DNA of 64,000 bases from assembly GCF_902497995.1 (NCBI RefSeq), contig NZ_CABVII010000003.1, forward strand, positions 1-64,000, given 5' to 3'. Position 1 is the stretch's first letter, and every line of letters starts with the position of its first letter. The notes beneath the pieces are model-generated. The model did no database searches, had not been told where the DNA came from, and saw only the letters and a list, made by a program, of their open reading frames with translations. The position numbers and the translations under genes were made by a program. Source of the stretch: Pseudomonas fluorescens (GTDB lineage: Bacteria > Pseudomonadota > Gammaproteobacteria > Pseudomonadales > Pseudomonadaceae). Below are positions 29,528 through 39,051 of the stretch, one piece after another.

Positions 29528-30718
29528 ATGACCGACGCCACGCACACGCAGCTCCGCCCTCTGGCCGACACCTCGCCCTCGGCCATCGTCGCCGGCTTCA
29601 TCGCGATGATGACCGGCTACACCAGCTCCCTGGTGCTGATGTTCCAGGCCGGGCAAGCGGCGGGCCTGACCAGCGGGCAGATTTCATCGTGGATCTGGGC
29701 GATCTCGATCGGCATGGCGGTGTGCTCGATCGGCCTGTCGTTGCGTTATCGCACGCCCATTACCATCGCCTGGTCGACCCCCGGCGCAGCCTTGCTGATC
29801 ACCAGCCTGGGCGGCGTGAGCTACGGCGAAGCCATCGGCGCCTACATTACTTGCGCGGTGCTGGTGACGGCCTGTGGTTTGACCGGCAGCTTCGAGCGTC
29901 TGGTGAAAAAGATTCCGGCCTCATTGGCCGCGGCCTTGCTGGCAGGGATTCTGTTCAAGATCGGCAGTGAAATCTTTGTCGCCGCGCAACATCGCACCGC
30001 GCTGGTGCTGGGGATGTTCTTCACTTATCTGCTGGTCAAGCGCTTGTCCCCGCGTTATGCGGTGCTGGCGGCATTGCTGATCGGCACGGCGCTGTCGGGC
30101 TTGATGGGGTTGCTGGATTTCAGCGGTTTCCATCTGGAACTGGCGACGCCGGTCTGGACTACCCCGCACTTCTCCCTGGCCGCGACCATCAGCATCGGCA
30201 TTCCGCTGTTCGTGGTGGCGATGACGTCGCAGAACATGCCGGGCATCGCCGTGTTGCGCGCCGACGGTTACACCGTGCCGGCCTCGCCACTGATCACCAC
30301 CACCGGCATCGCCTCATTATTATTGGCACCCTTCGGTTCCCACGGGATCAACCTGGCGGCCATCAGCGCGGCGATCTGCACCGGGCCCCATGCCCATGAG
30401 GATCGCCACAAGCGCTACACGGCAGCCGTCTGGTGCGGGATTTTCTACGGGATCGCCGGGGTGTTCGGCGCAACGTTGGCGGCCCTGTTTGCCGCATTGC
30501 CTAAAGAGTTGGTGCTGTCGATCGCCGCGCTGGCGCTGTTCGGCTCGATCATCAATGGCTTGAGCATTGCCATGAACGAAGTGAAGGAGCGTGAAGCGGC
30601 GCTGATCACCTTCATGGTCACGGCGTCGGGGTTGACGCTGTTTTCCATCGGTTCGGCGTTCTGGGGGATTGTGGCGGGGGTGTTGACGCTGGTTATCTTG
30701 AATTGGCGTAGAACGTGA
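29528..30718 (+). CDS. BenE-family transporter
   Basis: A 396-residue inner-membrane protein with about eleven hydrophobic helices and the BenE signature region (ITIAWSTPGAALLITS, MTSQNMPGIAVLRADGY, GSHGINLAAISAAICTG). BenE was described as a benzoate/proton symporter, but the fold is shared with nucleobase carriers (NCS2/APC superfamily). Next to xdhABC-guaD and a GntR regulator, purine-related transport is at least as plausible as benzoate. Start ATG supported by GTATAAGGA upstream. Confidence 0.85.
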   Translation: MTDATHTQLRPLADTSPSAIVAGFIAMMTGYTSSLVLMFQAGQAAGLTSGQISSWIWAISIGMAVCSIGLSLRYRTPITIAWSTPGAALLITSLGGVSYGEAIGAYITCAVLVTACGLTGSFERLVKKIPASLAAALLAGILFKIGSEIFVAAQHRTALVLGMFFTYLLVKRLSPRYAVLAALLIGTALSGLMGLLDFSGFHLELATPVWTTPHFSLAATISIGIPLFVVAMTSQNMPGIAVLRADGYTVPASPLITTTGIASLLLAPFGSHGINLAAISAAICTGPHAHEDRHKRYTAAVWCGIFYGIAGVFGATLAALFAALPKELVLSIAALALFGSIINGLSIAMNEVKEREAALITFMVTASGLTLFSIGSAFWGIVAGVLTLVILNWRRT

Positions 30719-30721
30719 CTT

Positions 30722-30827
30722 TGTAGGAGCGAGCGGGCGGCGATCCGACTTGCCCGCGAAGGCGTCGCGTCAGTCGATATCAATGTTGAATGACACGACG
30801 CCTTCGCGGGCAAGCCTCGCTCCTACA
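30722..30827. repeat. REP pair
   Basis: TTGTAGGAGCGAGCGGGCGGCG… and …GCGGGCAAGCCTCGCTCCTACAA, after the transporter stop. Confidence 0.85.
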
Positions 30828-30837
30828 AAAAAAAAGC

Positions 30838-30874
30838 ATAAAAAAACGGCGACCCGAGGGTCGCCGTTTTTTAT
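30838..30874. terminator. Bidirectional terminator between the transporter and yggL
   Basis: AAAAACGGCGACCC pairs with GGGTCGCCGTTTTT across two bases, with A and T runs on either side, so it can serve both converging transcripts. Confidence 0.9.
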
Positions 30875-30878
30875 GACA

Positions 30879-31223
30879 TCAAGCTACCGGATTGATCGGC
30901 TTTTCCGGGTACCAGACGTCGATCAGCGGGCTGACGGTCGCTTCCGTCAATTCGCTGCGGCCCTTGAGCCAGGCTTCAACAGCGGCACGCTGCTCTTCGG
31001 AAACCGAGCCACGCTTCTGCAGGCAAACCAGACCGAAGTCGTCGCCGCCAACATAGCCCAGACCGTTGGCTTCCATGGCTTCTTTGAGGAATGCATCGAG
31101 GAAAGCATCAATGGCTTCATCAGCCAAATCTTCTTTGAAATCCAGGTTCAGCTCGAAACCCAGCTCTTGAAATTCATCGACGCACAGTTTTTTGCGCAGA
31201 CGCTGGGAACGGTTAGTCGCCAT
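30879..31223 (-). CDS. yggL: YggL family (DUF469) 50S ribosome-binding protein
   Basis: A 114-residue small acidic protein (MATNRSQRLRKKLCVDEFQELGF … WLKGRSELTEATVSPLIDVWY) of the YggL/DUF469 family; members associate with the large ribosomal subunit. The ATG at 31223 gives the family N-terminus; an upstream start at 31238 is less likely. Confidence 0.9.
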   Translation of the reverse strand: MATNRSQRLRKKLCVDEFQELGFELNLDFKEDLADEAIDAFLDAFLKEAMEANGLGYVGGDDFGLVCLQKRGSVSEEQRAAVEAWLKGRSELTEATVSPLIDVWYPEKPINPVA

Positions 31224-31455
31224 TGGAACAATCCTCATAAGTAATAACGGGCGGCACTTTAGCAGTTTAAGACGCCGATTGCCCGTCTCTCGGCGCCGCC
31301 ACGCCTACCGTCGGTAAAAAATAGCGGGTTTGGAGGCCAGGGCACGGCGCAAGCCGCTACACCTTGGGGCATAATGCCGACACTTTCATGACCACTGAGG
31401 GAATTCATCTTCATGCCCTCGTCTTTTTCCCCTCGGCTGTAGGGTTTTATTGCAC

Positions 31456-32916
31456 ATGATCAAGTCTTTGCGCCCATTGTTGCTGGCCGGTTTACTGTTT
31501 CCCCTGGCCTTCTCCGTCTCCGCCGCTGCGATCAATACCGCTCTGTCACCCAATGTCGAAAAGGCCATCAAGGCCAGCAAAATGCCGAATACCGCCCTGT
31601 CGCTGGTGATGATCCCGCTCAACGGCCCTGGCACCCCGACCATTTACAACGCTGACGTCTCGGTCAATCCGGCCTCGACCATGAAGCTGGTCACCACTTA
31701 CGCGGCCCTGGAAATGCTCGGCCCGAATCACCAGTGGAAAACCGAGTTCTACACCGACGGTACCCTCAGCGGCGGCATTCTCAACGGCAACCTCTACCTC
31801 AAGGGTGGCGGCGACCCCAAGCTGAACATGGAAAAACTCTGGCTGCTGATGCGCGACCTGCGTGCCAACGGTGTAACGCAGATCACCGGCGATCTGGTGC
31901 TGGACCGCAACTTCTTCATGCAACCGCAACTGCCCGAGTTCAACGACGACGGCAATGACGACAACAAACCGTTCCTGGTCAAACCCGACTCGCTGCTGGT
32001 CAACCTCAAGGCCCTGCGTTTTGTCGCGCGCAATGACAACGGCCGGGTGCTGGTGTCGGTGGAACCGCCGATCGCCAGCATTCGTATCGAAAACCAGGTC
32101 AAGGCCGTCAATTCCAAGCAATGCACCGGGGGCGTACGGTACAACCCCGTCACCCAGGCCGACGGCAGCGTGACCGTGACCGTCGGCGGCCAGCTGGGCG
32201 ACGGCTGCAGTTCCCAGACTTACCTGTCGCTGCTCGACCACGCGACCTACACCGCGGGTGCGGTGCGGGCGATCTGGAAGGAATTGGGCGGCAGCATTCA
32301 GGGCAAGGATGTGCTGGCGCCAACGCCGAAAAACGCCAAGGTCCTGGCCCGCGCCTTCTCGCCGGACCTGGCGGAAATCATCCGCGACATCAACAAATAC
32401 AGTAACAACACCATGGCCCAGCAGCTGTTTCTGAGCCTGGGCCAGAAATTCCGCACTGACGCCGACGGTGACGACGCCAAGGCTGCTCAACGTGTCGTGC
32501 GTCAGTGGCTGGCGAGAAAAGGCATCACCGCGCCGCACCTGGTGATGGAGAACGGTTCCGGCCTGTCCCGTGCCGAACGAGTCAGTGCCCGGGAAATGGC
32601 CGGCATGCTGCAAGCGGCCTGGAGAAGCCCGTATTCGGCCGAGTTCATCAGCTCGATGCCGATTGCCGGCACCGACGGCACCATGCGCAAACGCCTGAAG
32701 ACCACCGCCATGCGCGGCGAAGCCCACGTCAAGACCGGCACCCTGAATACCGTTCGGGCGATTGCCGGCTACAGCCGCGACATCAATGGCAATACCTGGG
32801 CGGTGGTGGCGATCCTCAACGACAAGGCACCGTTTGGCGCATCCTCGGTGCTGGATCAGGTGCTGCTGGACCTGTATCGCCAGCCGAAACTGCCGGAAAC
32901 GGCTTCGGTGTTGTAA
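31456..32916 (+). CDS. dacB: D-alanyl-D-alanine carboxypeptidase/endopeptidase (PBP4)
   Basis: DacB (486 aa) is a periplasmic peptidoglycan hydrolase. A signal peptide (MIKSLRPLLLAGLLFPLAFSVSAAA) is followed by the three penicillin-binding motifs: S74-T-M-K77, S316-N-N and K426-T-G. The large insertion between the first two (residues about 100-290) is typical of class C PBP4. A TTG two codons earlier is an alternative start. Confidence 0.95.
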   Translation: MIKSLRPLLLAGLLFPLAFSVSAAAINTALSPNVEKAIKASKMPNTALSLVMIPLNGPGTPTIYNADVSVNPASTMKLVTTYAALEMLGPNHQWKTEFYTDGTLSGGILNGNLYLKGGGDPKLNMEKLWLLMRDLRANGVTQITGDLVLDRNFFMQPQLPEFNDDGNDDNKPFLVKPDSLLVNLKALRFVARNDNGRVLVSVEPPIASIRIENQVKAVNSKQCTGGVRYNPVTQADGSVTVTVGGQLGDGCSSQTYLSLLDHATYTAGAVRAIWKELGGSIQGKDVLAPTPKNAKVLARAFSPDLAEIIRDINKYSNNTMAQQLFLSLGQKFRTDADGDDAKAAQRVVRQWLARKGITAPHLVMENGSGLSRAERVSAREMAGMLQAAWRSPYSAEFISSMPIAGTDGTMRKRLKTTAMRGEAHVKTGTLNTVRAIAGYSRDINGNTWAVVAILNDKAPFGASSVLDQVLLDLYRQPKLPETASVL

Positions 32917-32938
32917 CCCGATTTCAAGAACACAGAGA

Positions 32939-33040
32939 TCAACTGTAGGAGCGAGGCTTGCCCGCGAAGGCGTCGCTCCATCCAACATTGATGTTGACTG
33001 ACACTACGCCTTCGCGGGCAAGCCTCGCTCCTACAGTTGA
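32939..33040. repeat. REP pair
   Basis: TCAACTGTAGGAGCGAGGC… with its complement ending …GCTCCTACAGTTGA, between converging dacB and the diguanylate cyclase. Confidence 0.88.
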
Positions 33041-33058
33041 TCGCGTACAGCCAGCTCG

Positions 33059-35458
33059 TTAATCCATCTCGCTTTCAACCCGATCCCGCCCCGCCTGTTT
33101 CGCCGCATAAACCCCGGAATCGGCCCGCAGCAGCAGCCCATCCGCCCCCTCCCCGACCCGCCAACTGGCAATGCCGAAACTCGCGGTGACGATCCCGACG
33201 TCGTCGATCGGTGAACCGCGCAACCCTTGCCACAACTCCAACGCCAACACCCGGGCCTTATCGCCGTCGATATCCGGGCAAAGCACCATGAACTCCTCGC
33301 CCCCCAGGCGACAAAATACATCGGTGCGACGCAACCGATGGCCGATGCGCTCGCACACTGCCTGCAACACTCGATCGCCCACCGCGTGGCCATGCTGGTC
33401 ATTGATGCGCTTGAAGTGGTCGATGTCGAGCATGATCACCGACAACTTGCCGCCACCGCGCTCGACCCGGGCCATTTCGGTGGTCAGGCGCTCCTGGAAA
33501 TAGCGGCGGTTGTGGATCCCGGTCAGGGAGTCCGTGACCGACAGCGCCCGCAGCTCTTCCTCGACCCGTTTCATGTCGGAAATGTCAGAGATGTAGCCGT
33601 GCCAGAGCACGCCGCCGCCGGGCAGTTCCTCCGGGGTCGCCTCGCCCCGGACCCAGCGCAGGCCGCGCACGGGCAACTGCACGCGGTATTCTTCGCGCCA
33701 CGGGCTGAGGGTGTCTGCCGAGGCCCGGATCGAGGCGCGGACCCGGGCCGTGTCCTGGGGATGAATCCGGGTGAACATCGTTTCGGCATCGAGCAACAAC
33801 ACCTCGGGTTCCAACTCATAGATCTCACGGATACCGTCGCTGGCGTAAATCACACTGAAGCGCCCGTCGAACTCCATCTTGAATTGGTAGATGCCTCCGG
33901 GCACATGGGCGCTGAGCTTCTTCAGCAACAGATCCCGGGCCGCCAGGGCCTCGTGGACCCGCTTGCGCTCAGTGATGTCGATACAGATCGCCAAGTGGCC
34001 GACCCACAGGCCTTGCTCGTCGAGTACCGGGGTTGCCAGCATGTTCACCGCCAGATGGCTGCCATCGCTGCGCAGCAGCGTCCACTCCCGCGCTTCGTGA
34101 CCGCCCTCTTCGCCACCCTCGACCAACATCGCCTGGCAGGTCGGAATCGGCTTGCCATAACGCGCGCTCAACTCCGCCGAACGCGCCACGAGCTCTCGGG
34201 GCAGGTGCAGGTTTTCCAGGGTCATATGGCCCACCGCTTGCGCGCTGGTGTAGCCGAGCATTTGCTCCGCACCGGCGTTGAACGTGCTGATGATGCCCCG
34301 CAGGTCGGTGGCAATGATCGCCACCTGCGTCGCGGCATCCAGCACGCCGCGCAACTGGCCGTGGGTGCCGCGCAGCTCCCGTTCACGGGCGTGCAGCTCC
34401 TGGGTCCGCTGTTCGACCATTTTCAGCGCCCGCTGACGCTGACTGACCAGCACGTAAAGCAAGGCACTGAGCAACACACTGAGCAAACTGCCCAGCACCA
34501 CCAGGCTGGTTACCGAAGAGTGGTTGGCCTGCAGGAAGGCCTCGCTGGACAGGATGTCGACTTGATAATCGCGGTCGGCCATTCGCAGCAACCGGGTCGC
34601 GGACAACTCACTGGTAGCAGGCGTATTGGAGGATTGGAAAAGCACTTCGTGCCGATCGTCGGTGGATAAATCGAGGATACGCACCGAGAGATAATCACGA
34701 TCCGCCTCGGGCAACCCGTCCGCCAGCAACTGGCGCATGCTGATGACCGCCATCACATAGCCGTAAGGTTTGACTGCTGTCGCGCTCGGACTGTCGCGCG
34801 GCATCAGCGGTGCCACCAGCAGCACACCGAGCGCATAGGCCGGTTCGATATTGACCAGATGCAGCGGCTGCGAAACCGCCATGCCACCCAGCGCGTCCGC
34901 CCGCTCAAGCGTGGAGCGACGCAAGGGTTGGGCCAGCAAGTCGTAGCCCAGTGGCGAGCCGAGTGTGCTCTGGGTCTGACTGAAGAGTACCGGCACGTAC
35001 TCATCCCGTTCGGCCGCCCGTTGCAGCTGACCGTCGGCAACAAGTTCACGGATGGTGAAATCAGGCAGCCCTTCTTCGCGCACCTGCCGCTCGAATTCCG
35101 GCCGTTCGGCACGGCTCACCCGTCGAGCGAACGAGTACGCCTGGGCTCTATGAAGCAAAGATTGGGTGTAACCGTCGAATTCCTCACGGGATACCGAGTC
35201 GGAATTGGCAAAGAACCGGCGCAGGCCATCGAGGCGCTGCTGCTGATTTTCAAAGCGTTCTTCGATACGGCTGTAACGTTCACTGGCCAGCAGCTGGAAA
35301 CGTTGCCGCAATTGTTGGTGAAACAGATTCAGCGTCGCCCAGGCCAGCAATCCCGTGAGAATCCCGCCAACAAGCAATACCAGCAGCGCGACCAGCCAGG
35401 CCGAGACGTCTTCACTGATAAACCCCAGGATCTTCGGGCGCACGGCGTTCAACGACAT
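33059..35458 (-). CDS. Membrane diguanylate cyclase with CHASE-like sensor and PAS domains
   Basis: A 799-residue protein. A membrane helix (about 20-42) precedes a periplasmic CHASE-type domain (SFARRVSRAERPEFE … PVLFSQTQSTLGSPLGYDL) and a second helix around 330-350. Two PAS regions follow (ATQVAIIATDLRGIISTFNAGAEQMLGY; a PAS/PAC ending GYISDISDMKRVEEEL), then the GGDEF domain. The active site is RLGGEEF near residue 720 and the RRTD inhibitory site lies exactly five residues before it, so the enzyme should make c-di-GMP with product feedback. No EAL domain. The signal is unknown. Confidence 0.93.
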   Translation of the reverse strand: MSLNAVRPKILGFISEDVSAWLVALLVLLVGGILTGLLAWATLNLFHQQLRQRFQLLASERYSRIEERFENQQQRLDGLRRFFANSDSVSREEFDGYTQSLLHRAQAYSFARRVSRAERPEFERQVREEGLPDFTIRELVADGQLQRAAERDEYVPVLFSQTQSTLGSPLGYDLLAQPLRRSTLERADALGGMAVSQPLHLVNIEPAYALGVLLVAPLMPRDSPSATAVKPYGYVMAVISMRQLLADGLPEADRDYLSVRILDLSTDDRHEVLFQSSNTPATSELSATRLLRMADRDYQVDILSSEAFLQANHSSVTSLVVLGSLLSVLLSALLYVLVSQRQRALKMVEQRTQELHARERELRGTHGQLRGVLDAATQVAIIATDLRGIISTFNAGAEQMLGYTSAQAVGHMTLENLHLPRELVARSAELSARYGKPIPTCQAMLVEGGEEGGHEAREWTLLRSDGSHLAVNMLATPVLDEQGLWVGHLAICIDITERKRVHEALAARDLLLKKLSAHVPGGIYQFKMEFDGRFSVIYASDGIREIYELEPEVLLLDAETMFTRIHPQDTARVRASIRASADTLSPWREEYRVQLPVRGLRWVRGEATPEELPGGGVLWHGYISDISDMKRVEEELRALSVTDSLTGIHNRRYFQERLTTEMARVERGGGKLSVIMLDIDHFKRINDQHGHAVGDRVLQAVCERIGHRLRRTDVFCRLGGEEFMVLCPDIDGDKARVLALELWQGLRGSPIDDVGIVTASFGIASWRVGEGADGLLLRADSGVYAAKQAGRDRVESEMD

Positions 35459-35539
35459 AGACGCAACTCAAGACGCCAGGTGCGGGAAAGCCCATTGGCT
35501 ACCTTGAGTTATAGCTATTAGCCACTAAATTCACCAGTC

Positions 35540-35872
35540 CTGTAGGAGCCAGCGGGCGGCGATCCGACTTGCCGGCGAACCAGGCGCCGCGGTGTAACGG
35601 TAATACCGCGTTATCGTTCTTCGCGGGCAAGCCTCGCTCCTACAGGCGAATCAGACGACGCGGTGTCTCTGTAATACCGCGTTATCGTTCTTCGCCTGTA
35701 GGAGCCAGGCTTGCCGGCGAACCAGGCGCCGCGGTGTAACGGTAATACCGCGTTATCGTTCTTCGCCTGTAGGAGCGAGGCTTGCCCGCGAACCAGACGC
35801 TGCGGTGTATCTGTTGCACCGCATTATCGTTCTTCGCCGGCAAGTCGGATCGCCGCCCGCTGGCTCCTACAG
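35540..35872. repeat. Dense REP array with duplicated spacer
   Basis: Five or more REP half-sites of two subtypes (GGAGCGAGGCTTGCCCGCG and GGAGCCAGGCTTGCCGGCG) lie in 330 bases between the cyclase and rlmL. A 56-base unit (TTGCCGGCGAACCAGGCGCC … TCGTTCTTCGC) occurs exactly twice, at 35569-35624 and 35711-35766, 142 bases apart; the TAATACCGCGTTATCG part occurs a third time between them. The whole 434-base gap has no gene. Confidence 0.9.
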
Positions 35873-35892
35873 TTGTTCCAATCAATTCACTG

Positions 35893-38169
35893 TCAACGCG
35901 CCGTGATTTTCCACGCGCGGTGGATTTTGCCATTACGGGCGAAATCAGGATCGATAGTCTGGGCGGTAATATCCTCGACCGCGTAACGCTCGGTGAGGTT
36001 CTCCTCCAGGGTGAACTTGCGGAAGTTGTTGGAGAAGTACAACACCCCACCCGGTGCCAGCCGCGCCATGGCCAGGTCGATCAGCTGCACCTGGTCACGT
36101 TGCACATCGAAGATGCCTTCCATGCGCTTGGAGTTGGAGAAGGTCGGCGGGTCAATGAAGATCAGGTCGTACTCGTCACGGCAGGCGTCAAGCCAGGCCA
36201 TCACGTCGCCCTGCTCCAACCGGTTCTTGTCGGAGAAGCCATTGAGCGACAGGTTGCGACGCGCCCAGTCCAGGTAGGTTTTCGACAAGTCGACGCTGGT
36301 GGTGCTGCGTGCACCGCCCTTGGCCGCATGGACGCTGGCGGTCGCGGTGTAGCAATACAGGTTGAGGAAGCGCTTGCCGGCCGCCTCTTTCTGGATTCGC
36401 ATGCGCATCGGCCGATGGTCAAGGAACAGCCCGGTGTCGAGGTAGTCGGTGAGGTTGACCAGCAGCTTCACGCCGCCTTCGTTGACCTCGACGAACTTGC
36501 CCTGGGCGGCCTGGCGCTCATATTGCTTGGTGCCGCTCTGACGTTCGCGACGCTTGACCACCACGCGGCTCTTGTCGATGTTCAACGCCTGCGGAATGGC
36601 CGCGAGGGCGTCGAACATGCGCGCCGAGGCTTTTTCCGGATCGATGGATTTCGGTGCGGCGTATTCCTGGACGTGGACCCAATCCTGATACAGGTCGATG
36701 GCCATGGAGTATTCCGGCATGTCGGCGTCATACACGCGATAGCAGTCGATGCCTTCACGCTTGACCCACTTGCCCAGGGCCTTGAGGTTCTTTTGCAGGC
36801 GATTGGCGAACATCTGTCCGCCTTCGCTCAAGCGCGGTTGCTCGACCACCACCGGCGTCGGTTTGATCGGGTTGCCGTTCTTGTTGTACTTCTCGTACTT
36901 GCCCGGCACCACATCGTTGTCGGTGACTTCTACTTCGGCTTGAACTTGTTCACGCTCGAGCTGACGCTGTTCCGGGGTGCGCCGCTCGCCGGTGACGAAC
37001 TGGTCCGGTGTGACCTTGATCAGCAACAATTTGCACGGCAAGGCGCCGTTCCAGAATGAATATTGTTTGTGGCTGCGAATGCCCATGCGTTTGCCCAGGT
37101 CAGGGGCGCCGGTGAATACCGCGGCTTCCCAGTTCAGGCAAGCCTGACGCAGACGTTCGCCGAGGTTCTGGTACAGGTAGAGCAAGCTCGCCTCGTCACC
37201 CAGACGTTCGCCGTACGGTGGGTTGCAGATCACCAGGCCTTTCTGGTTCTGGTCCGGACGCGGTTCGAAGGTACCGACTTCGCCCTGGTAGATCTTGATC
37301 CACTCGCTCAGGCCGGCGCGCTCGACGTTGTTGCGGCCCGGTTGAATCAGGCGCGGGTCGGCTTCGTAGCCACGAATCCACAGCGGTGGCCTGGCCAGGC
37401 CGGCAGCGGAACGCTCGGTGGCTTCTTCGTGAAGTTTTTTCCACAGCGCCGGCACGTGACCGAGCCAGGCGGTGAAGCCCCACTGCTCGCGACGCAGGTT
37501 CGGTGCCATGTCGGCAGCGATCATCGCCGCTTCCACGAGGAAGGTACCGACACCGCACATCGGGTCAGCCAGCGCGCCGCCTTCGGCTGCAATGCGTGGC
37601 CAGCCGGAACGGATCAGGATGGCGGCCGCGAGGTTTTCCTTCAGTGGCGCCGCACCTTGCTGCAGGCGATAACCGCGCTGATGCAGGCTGTGGCCGGACA
37701 GGTCGAGGGAGAGAATCGCTTCGCCGCGATCCAGGCGCAGGTGAATGCGCAGGTCCGGGTTGAGCTTGTCGATGGAGGGACGGTCGCCCTGCGGGGTACG
37801 CAGTTTGTCGACGATGGCGTCCTTGACCTTCAGGGCGCCGAAGTGGGTGTTGTCGATCCCCGAGCCGTGACCGCTGAACTCGACGGCCAGGGTGCCGTCA
37901 TTGAGCATGTGGTCTTGCCACTCGATATCGAGCACACCGTGGTAGAGGTCTTCGGCATCCTTCATCGGGAAACGCTTGAGCACCAGCAGCACCCGGTTCG
38001 CCAGACGCGACCACAGGCACAGGCGATAAGCGGTTTCCATGGTTGCCATGCCGCGCACGGCAGAGGTGTGCTCACGCGCTTCTTCAAGGCCAAGCCCGAC
38101 GGCTTCCTCGATAAGCAGGCCTTCAAGGCCTTTGGGGCAAGTGAGGAAGAGTTCGAAACGATCGGACAT
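35893..38169 (-). CDS. rlmL: 23S rRNA m2G2445/m7G2069 methyltransferase
   Basis: A bifunctional RlmKL enzyme of 758 residues. The N-terminal THUMP domain and RlmL methyltransferase (MCGVGTFLVEAAMIA … LVICNPPYGERLG) are fused to the RlmK methyltransferase (NLYCYTATASVHAAKGGA … LIFIDPPTFSNSKRMEG). The ATG at 38169 gives MSDRFELFLTCPKGLE, the usual start; a frame reaching 38205 is an extension. Transcription is divergent from rmf. Confidence 0.96.
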   Translation of the reverse strand: MSDRFELFLTCPKGLEGLLIEEAVGLGLEEAREHTSAVRGMATMETAYRLCLWSRLANRVLLVLKRFPMKDAEDLYHGVLDIEWQDHMLNDGTLAVEFSGHGSGIDNTHFGALKVKDAIVDKLRTPQGDRPSIDKLNPDLRIHLRLDRGEAILSLDLSGHSLHQRGYRLQQGAAPLKENLAAAILIRSGWPRIAAEGGALADPMCGVGTFLVEAAMIAADMAPNLRREQWGFTAWLGHVPALWKKLHEEATERSAAGLARPPLWIRGYEADPRLIQPGRNNVERAGLSEWIKIYQGEVGTFEPRPDQNQKGLVICNPPYGERLGDEASLLYLYQNLGERLRQACLNWEAAVFTGAPDLGKRMGIRSHKQYSFWNGALPCKLLLIKVTPDQFVTGERRTPEQRQLEREQVQAEVEVTDNDVVPGKYEKYNKNGNPIKPTPVVVEQPRLSEGGQMFANRLQKNLKALGKWVKREGIDCYRVYDADMPEYSMAIDLYQDWVHVQEYAAPKSIDPEKASARMFDALAAIPQALNIDKSRVVVKRRERQSGTKQYERQAAQGKFVEVNEGGVKLLVNLTDYLDTGLFLDHRPMRMRIQKEAAGKRFLNLYCYTATASVHAAKGGARSTTSVDLSKTYLDWARRNLSLNGFSDKNRLEQGDVMAWLDACRDEYDLIFIDPPTFSNSKRMEGIFDVQRDQVQLIDLAMARLAPGGVLYFSNNFRKFTLEENLTERYAVEDITAQTIDPDFARNGKIHRAWKITAR

Positions 38170-38567
38170 GGGAATTCCAGAACCTTTAGCTGAGTGGACC
38201 GGCAACGCATTGCCGGCCCGGTTTTCAATCAGGCGCTTTTCTAAAAGAGCGCCCGCGTGGCACGAAGGTGTGCCGTCCCACCCCTGCTGCTCCGGTCAAA
38301 AGAGCTTAGATGCACAGGTAGATAAAAAAGTTGTAGCAACAAAATGTCATAAATCGACCCTTCGTCGAATAATGCCCGCCAGAACGCGAGATATTCTCAG
38401 CAAAGGATCAACCCCCAGCATCTGGCGCAGGGCCAATCATACCGGGGTTTTACCAATTAACGGCGGACAAACATCGTGTTACTTATCGCCTTACCATCAT
38501 TATCGTTACGTCCTTATGACAAAACGATCATTCCCTCGATGTGACGCATTGGTTAGAACTCAATACA
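38170..38567. promoter_or_regulatory. Divergent rlmL/rmf intergenic region
   Basis: No gene. It contains the promoters of rlmL and rmf. A dyad GGCAC-N6-GTGCC near 38256-38271 looks superficially like a sigma-54 element but fails the GG-N10-GC rule. Confidence 0.5.
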
Positions 38568-38661
38568 GGTTGACGTCGCAACGGCGTCAACACCTTGGCT
38601 CGCGACGCCGGCAGCGAGCCCCAACGGCAGAAATTTTTTCTGCCAGACCTCAATTGAGGTC
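38568..38661 (+). ncRNA. Structured rmf leader (rmf RNA motif)
   Basis: Four successive hairpins occupy the 5' leader of rmf: GTTGACG/CGTCAAC (38569-38591), GGCTCGC/GCGAGCC (38597-38620), GGCAGAAA/TTTCTGCC with a three-base loop (38626-38644), and the perfect 16-base dyad GACCTCAATTGAGGTC (38646-38661). The start codon follows 39 bases later. This fits the conserved 'rmf RNA motif' described bioinformatically upstream of rmf in Pseudomonas; its function is not established. Confidence 0.75.
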
Positions 38662-38700
38662 GACGCGATAAATACAGTCAACAAGTGAGGGCAACACCCT

Positions 38701-38916
38701 ATGAGAAGACTTAAGCGTGATCCGTTGGAAAGAGCATTTTTGCGCGGATATCAATATGGCGTTGGTGGCAAATCCCGTGAGCTTTGCCCATTTACTCTAC
38801 CGTCGGTACGCCAAGCCTGGATTAACGGCTGGCGAGAAGGACGCGGCGACAACTGGGACGGTATGACCGGCACTGCGGGAATCCACAAACTCAACGAACT
38901 TCACGCCGTCGGCTAA
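38701..38916 (+). CDS. rmf: Ribosome modulation factor
   Basis: Rmf (71 aa) joins 70S ribosomes into inactive 100S dimers in stationary phase. The basic N-terminus MRRLKRDPLERAFLRGYQYG and the CPFTLPSVRQAWINGWREGR core are family hallmarks. A GAGGG lies upstream at the end of the structured leader, and a strong terminator follows at 39001. Confidence 0.97.
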   Translation: MRRLKRDPLERAFLRGYQYGVGGKSRELCPFTLPSVRQAWINGWREGRGDNWDGMTGTAGIHKLNELHAVG

Positions 38917-39000
38917 CACAAGGCTTAACACTCCGACACGACAATCTGATTATGTAACGACTTACCACGCACGCCCCATCCGGGCGGCGGGCTTCGGCCC

Positions 39001-39027
39001 AAGGGCTCCCTCGAGGAGCCCTTTTTT
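39001..39027 (+). terminator. Intrinsic terminator after rmf
   Basis: AAGGGCTCC pairs with GGAGCCCTT across five bases and is followed by a T run. Confidence 0.88.
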
Positions 39028-39051
39028 ATGCATCTCCTGTCACACACCTTC

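Noticed and set aside
35540..35872. Possible CRISPR array from regularly repeated sequence
   Set aside because: Units are inverted REP hairpins with related, not unique, spacers, irregular spacing and no cas genes.
38250..38272. Possible sigma-54 promoter before rmf (TGGCACGAAGGTGTGC)
   Set aside because: Ten bases after GG come TG rather than GC. The sequence is better explained as a GGCAC/GTGCC hairpin.
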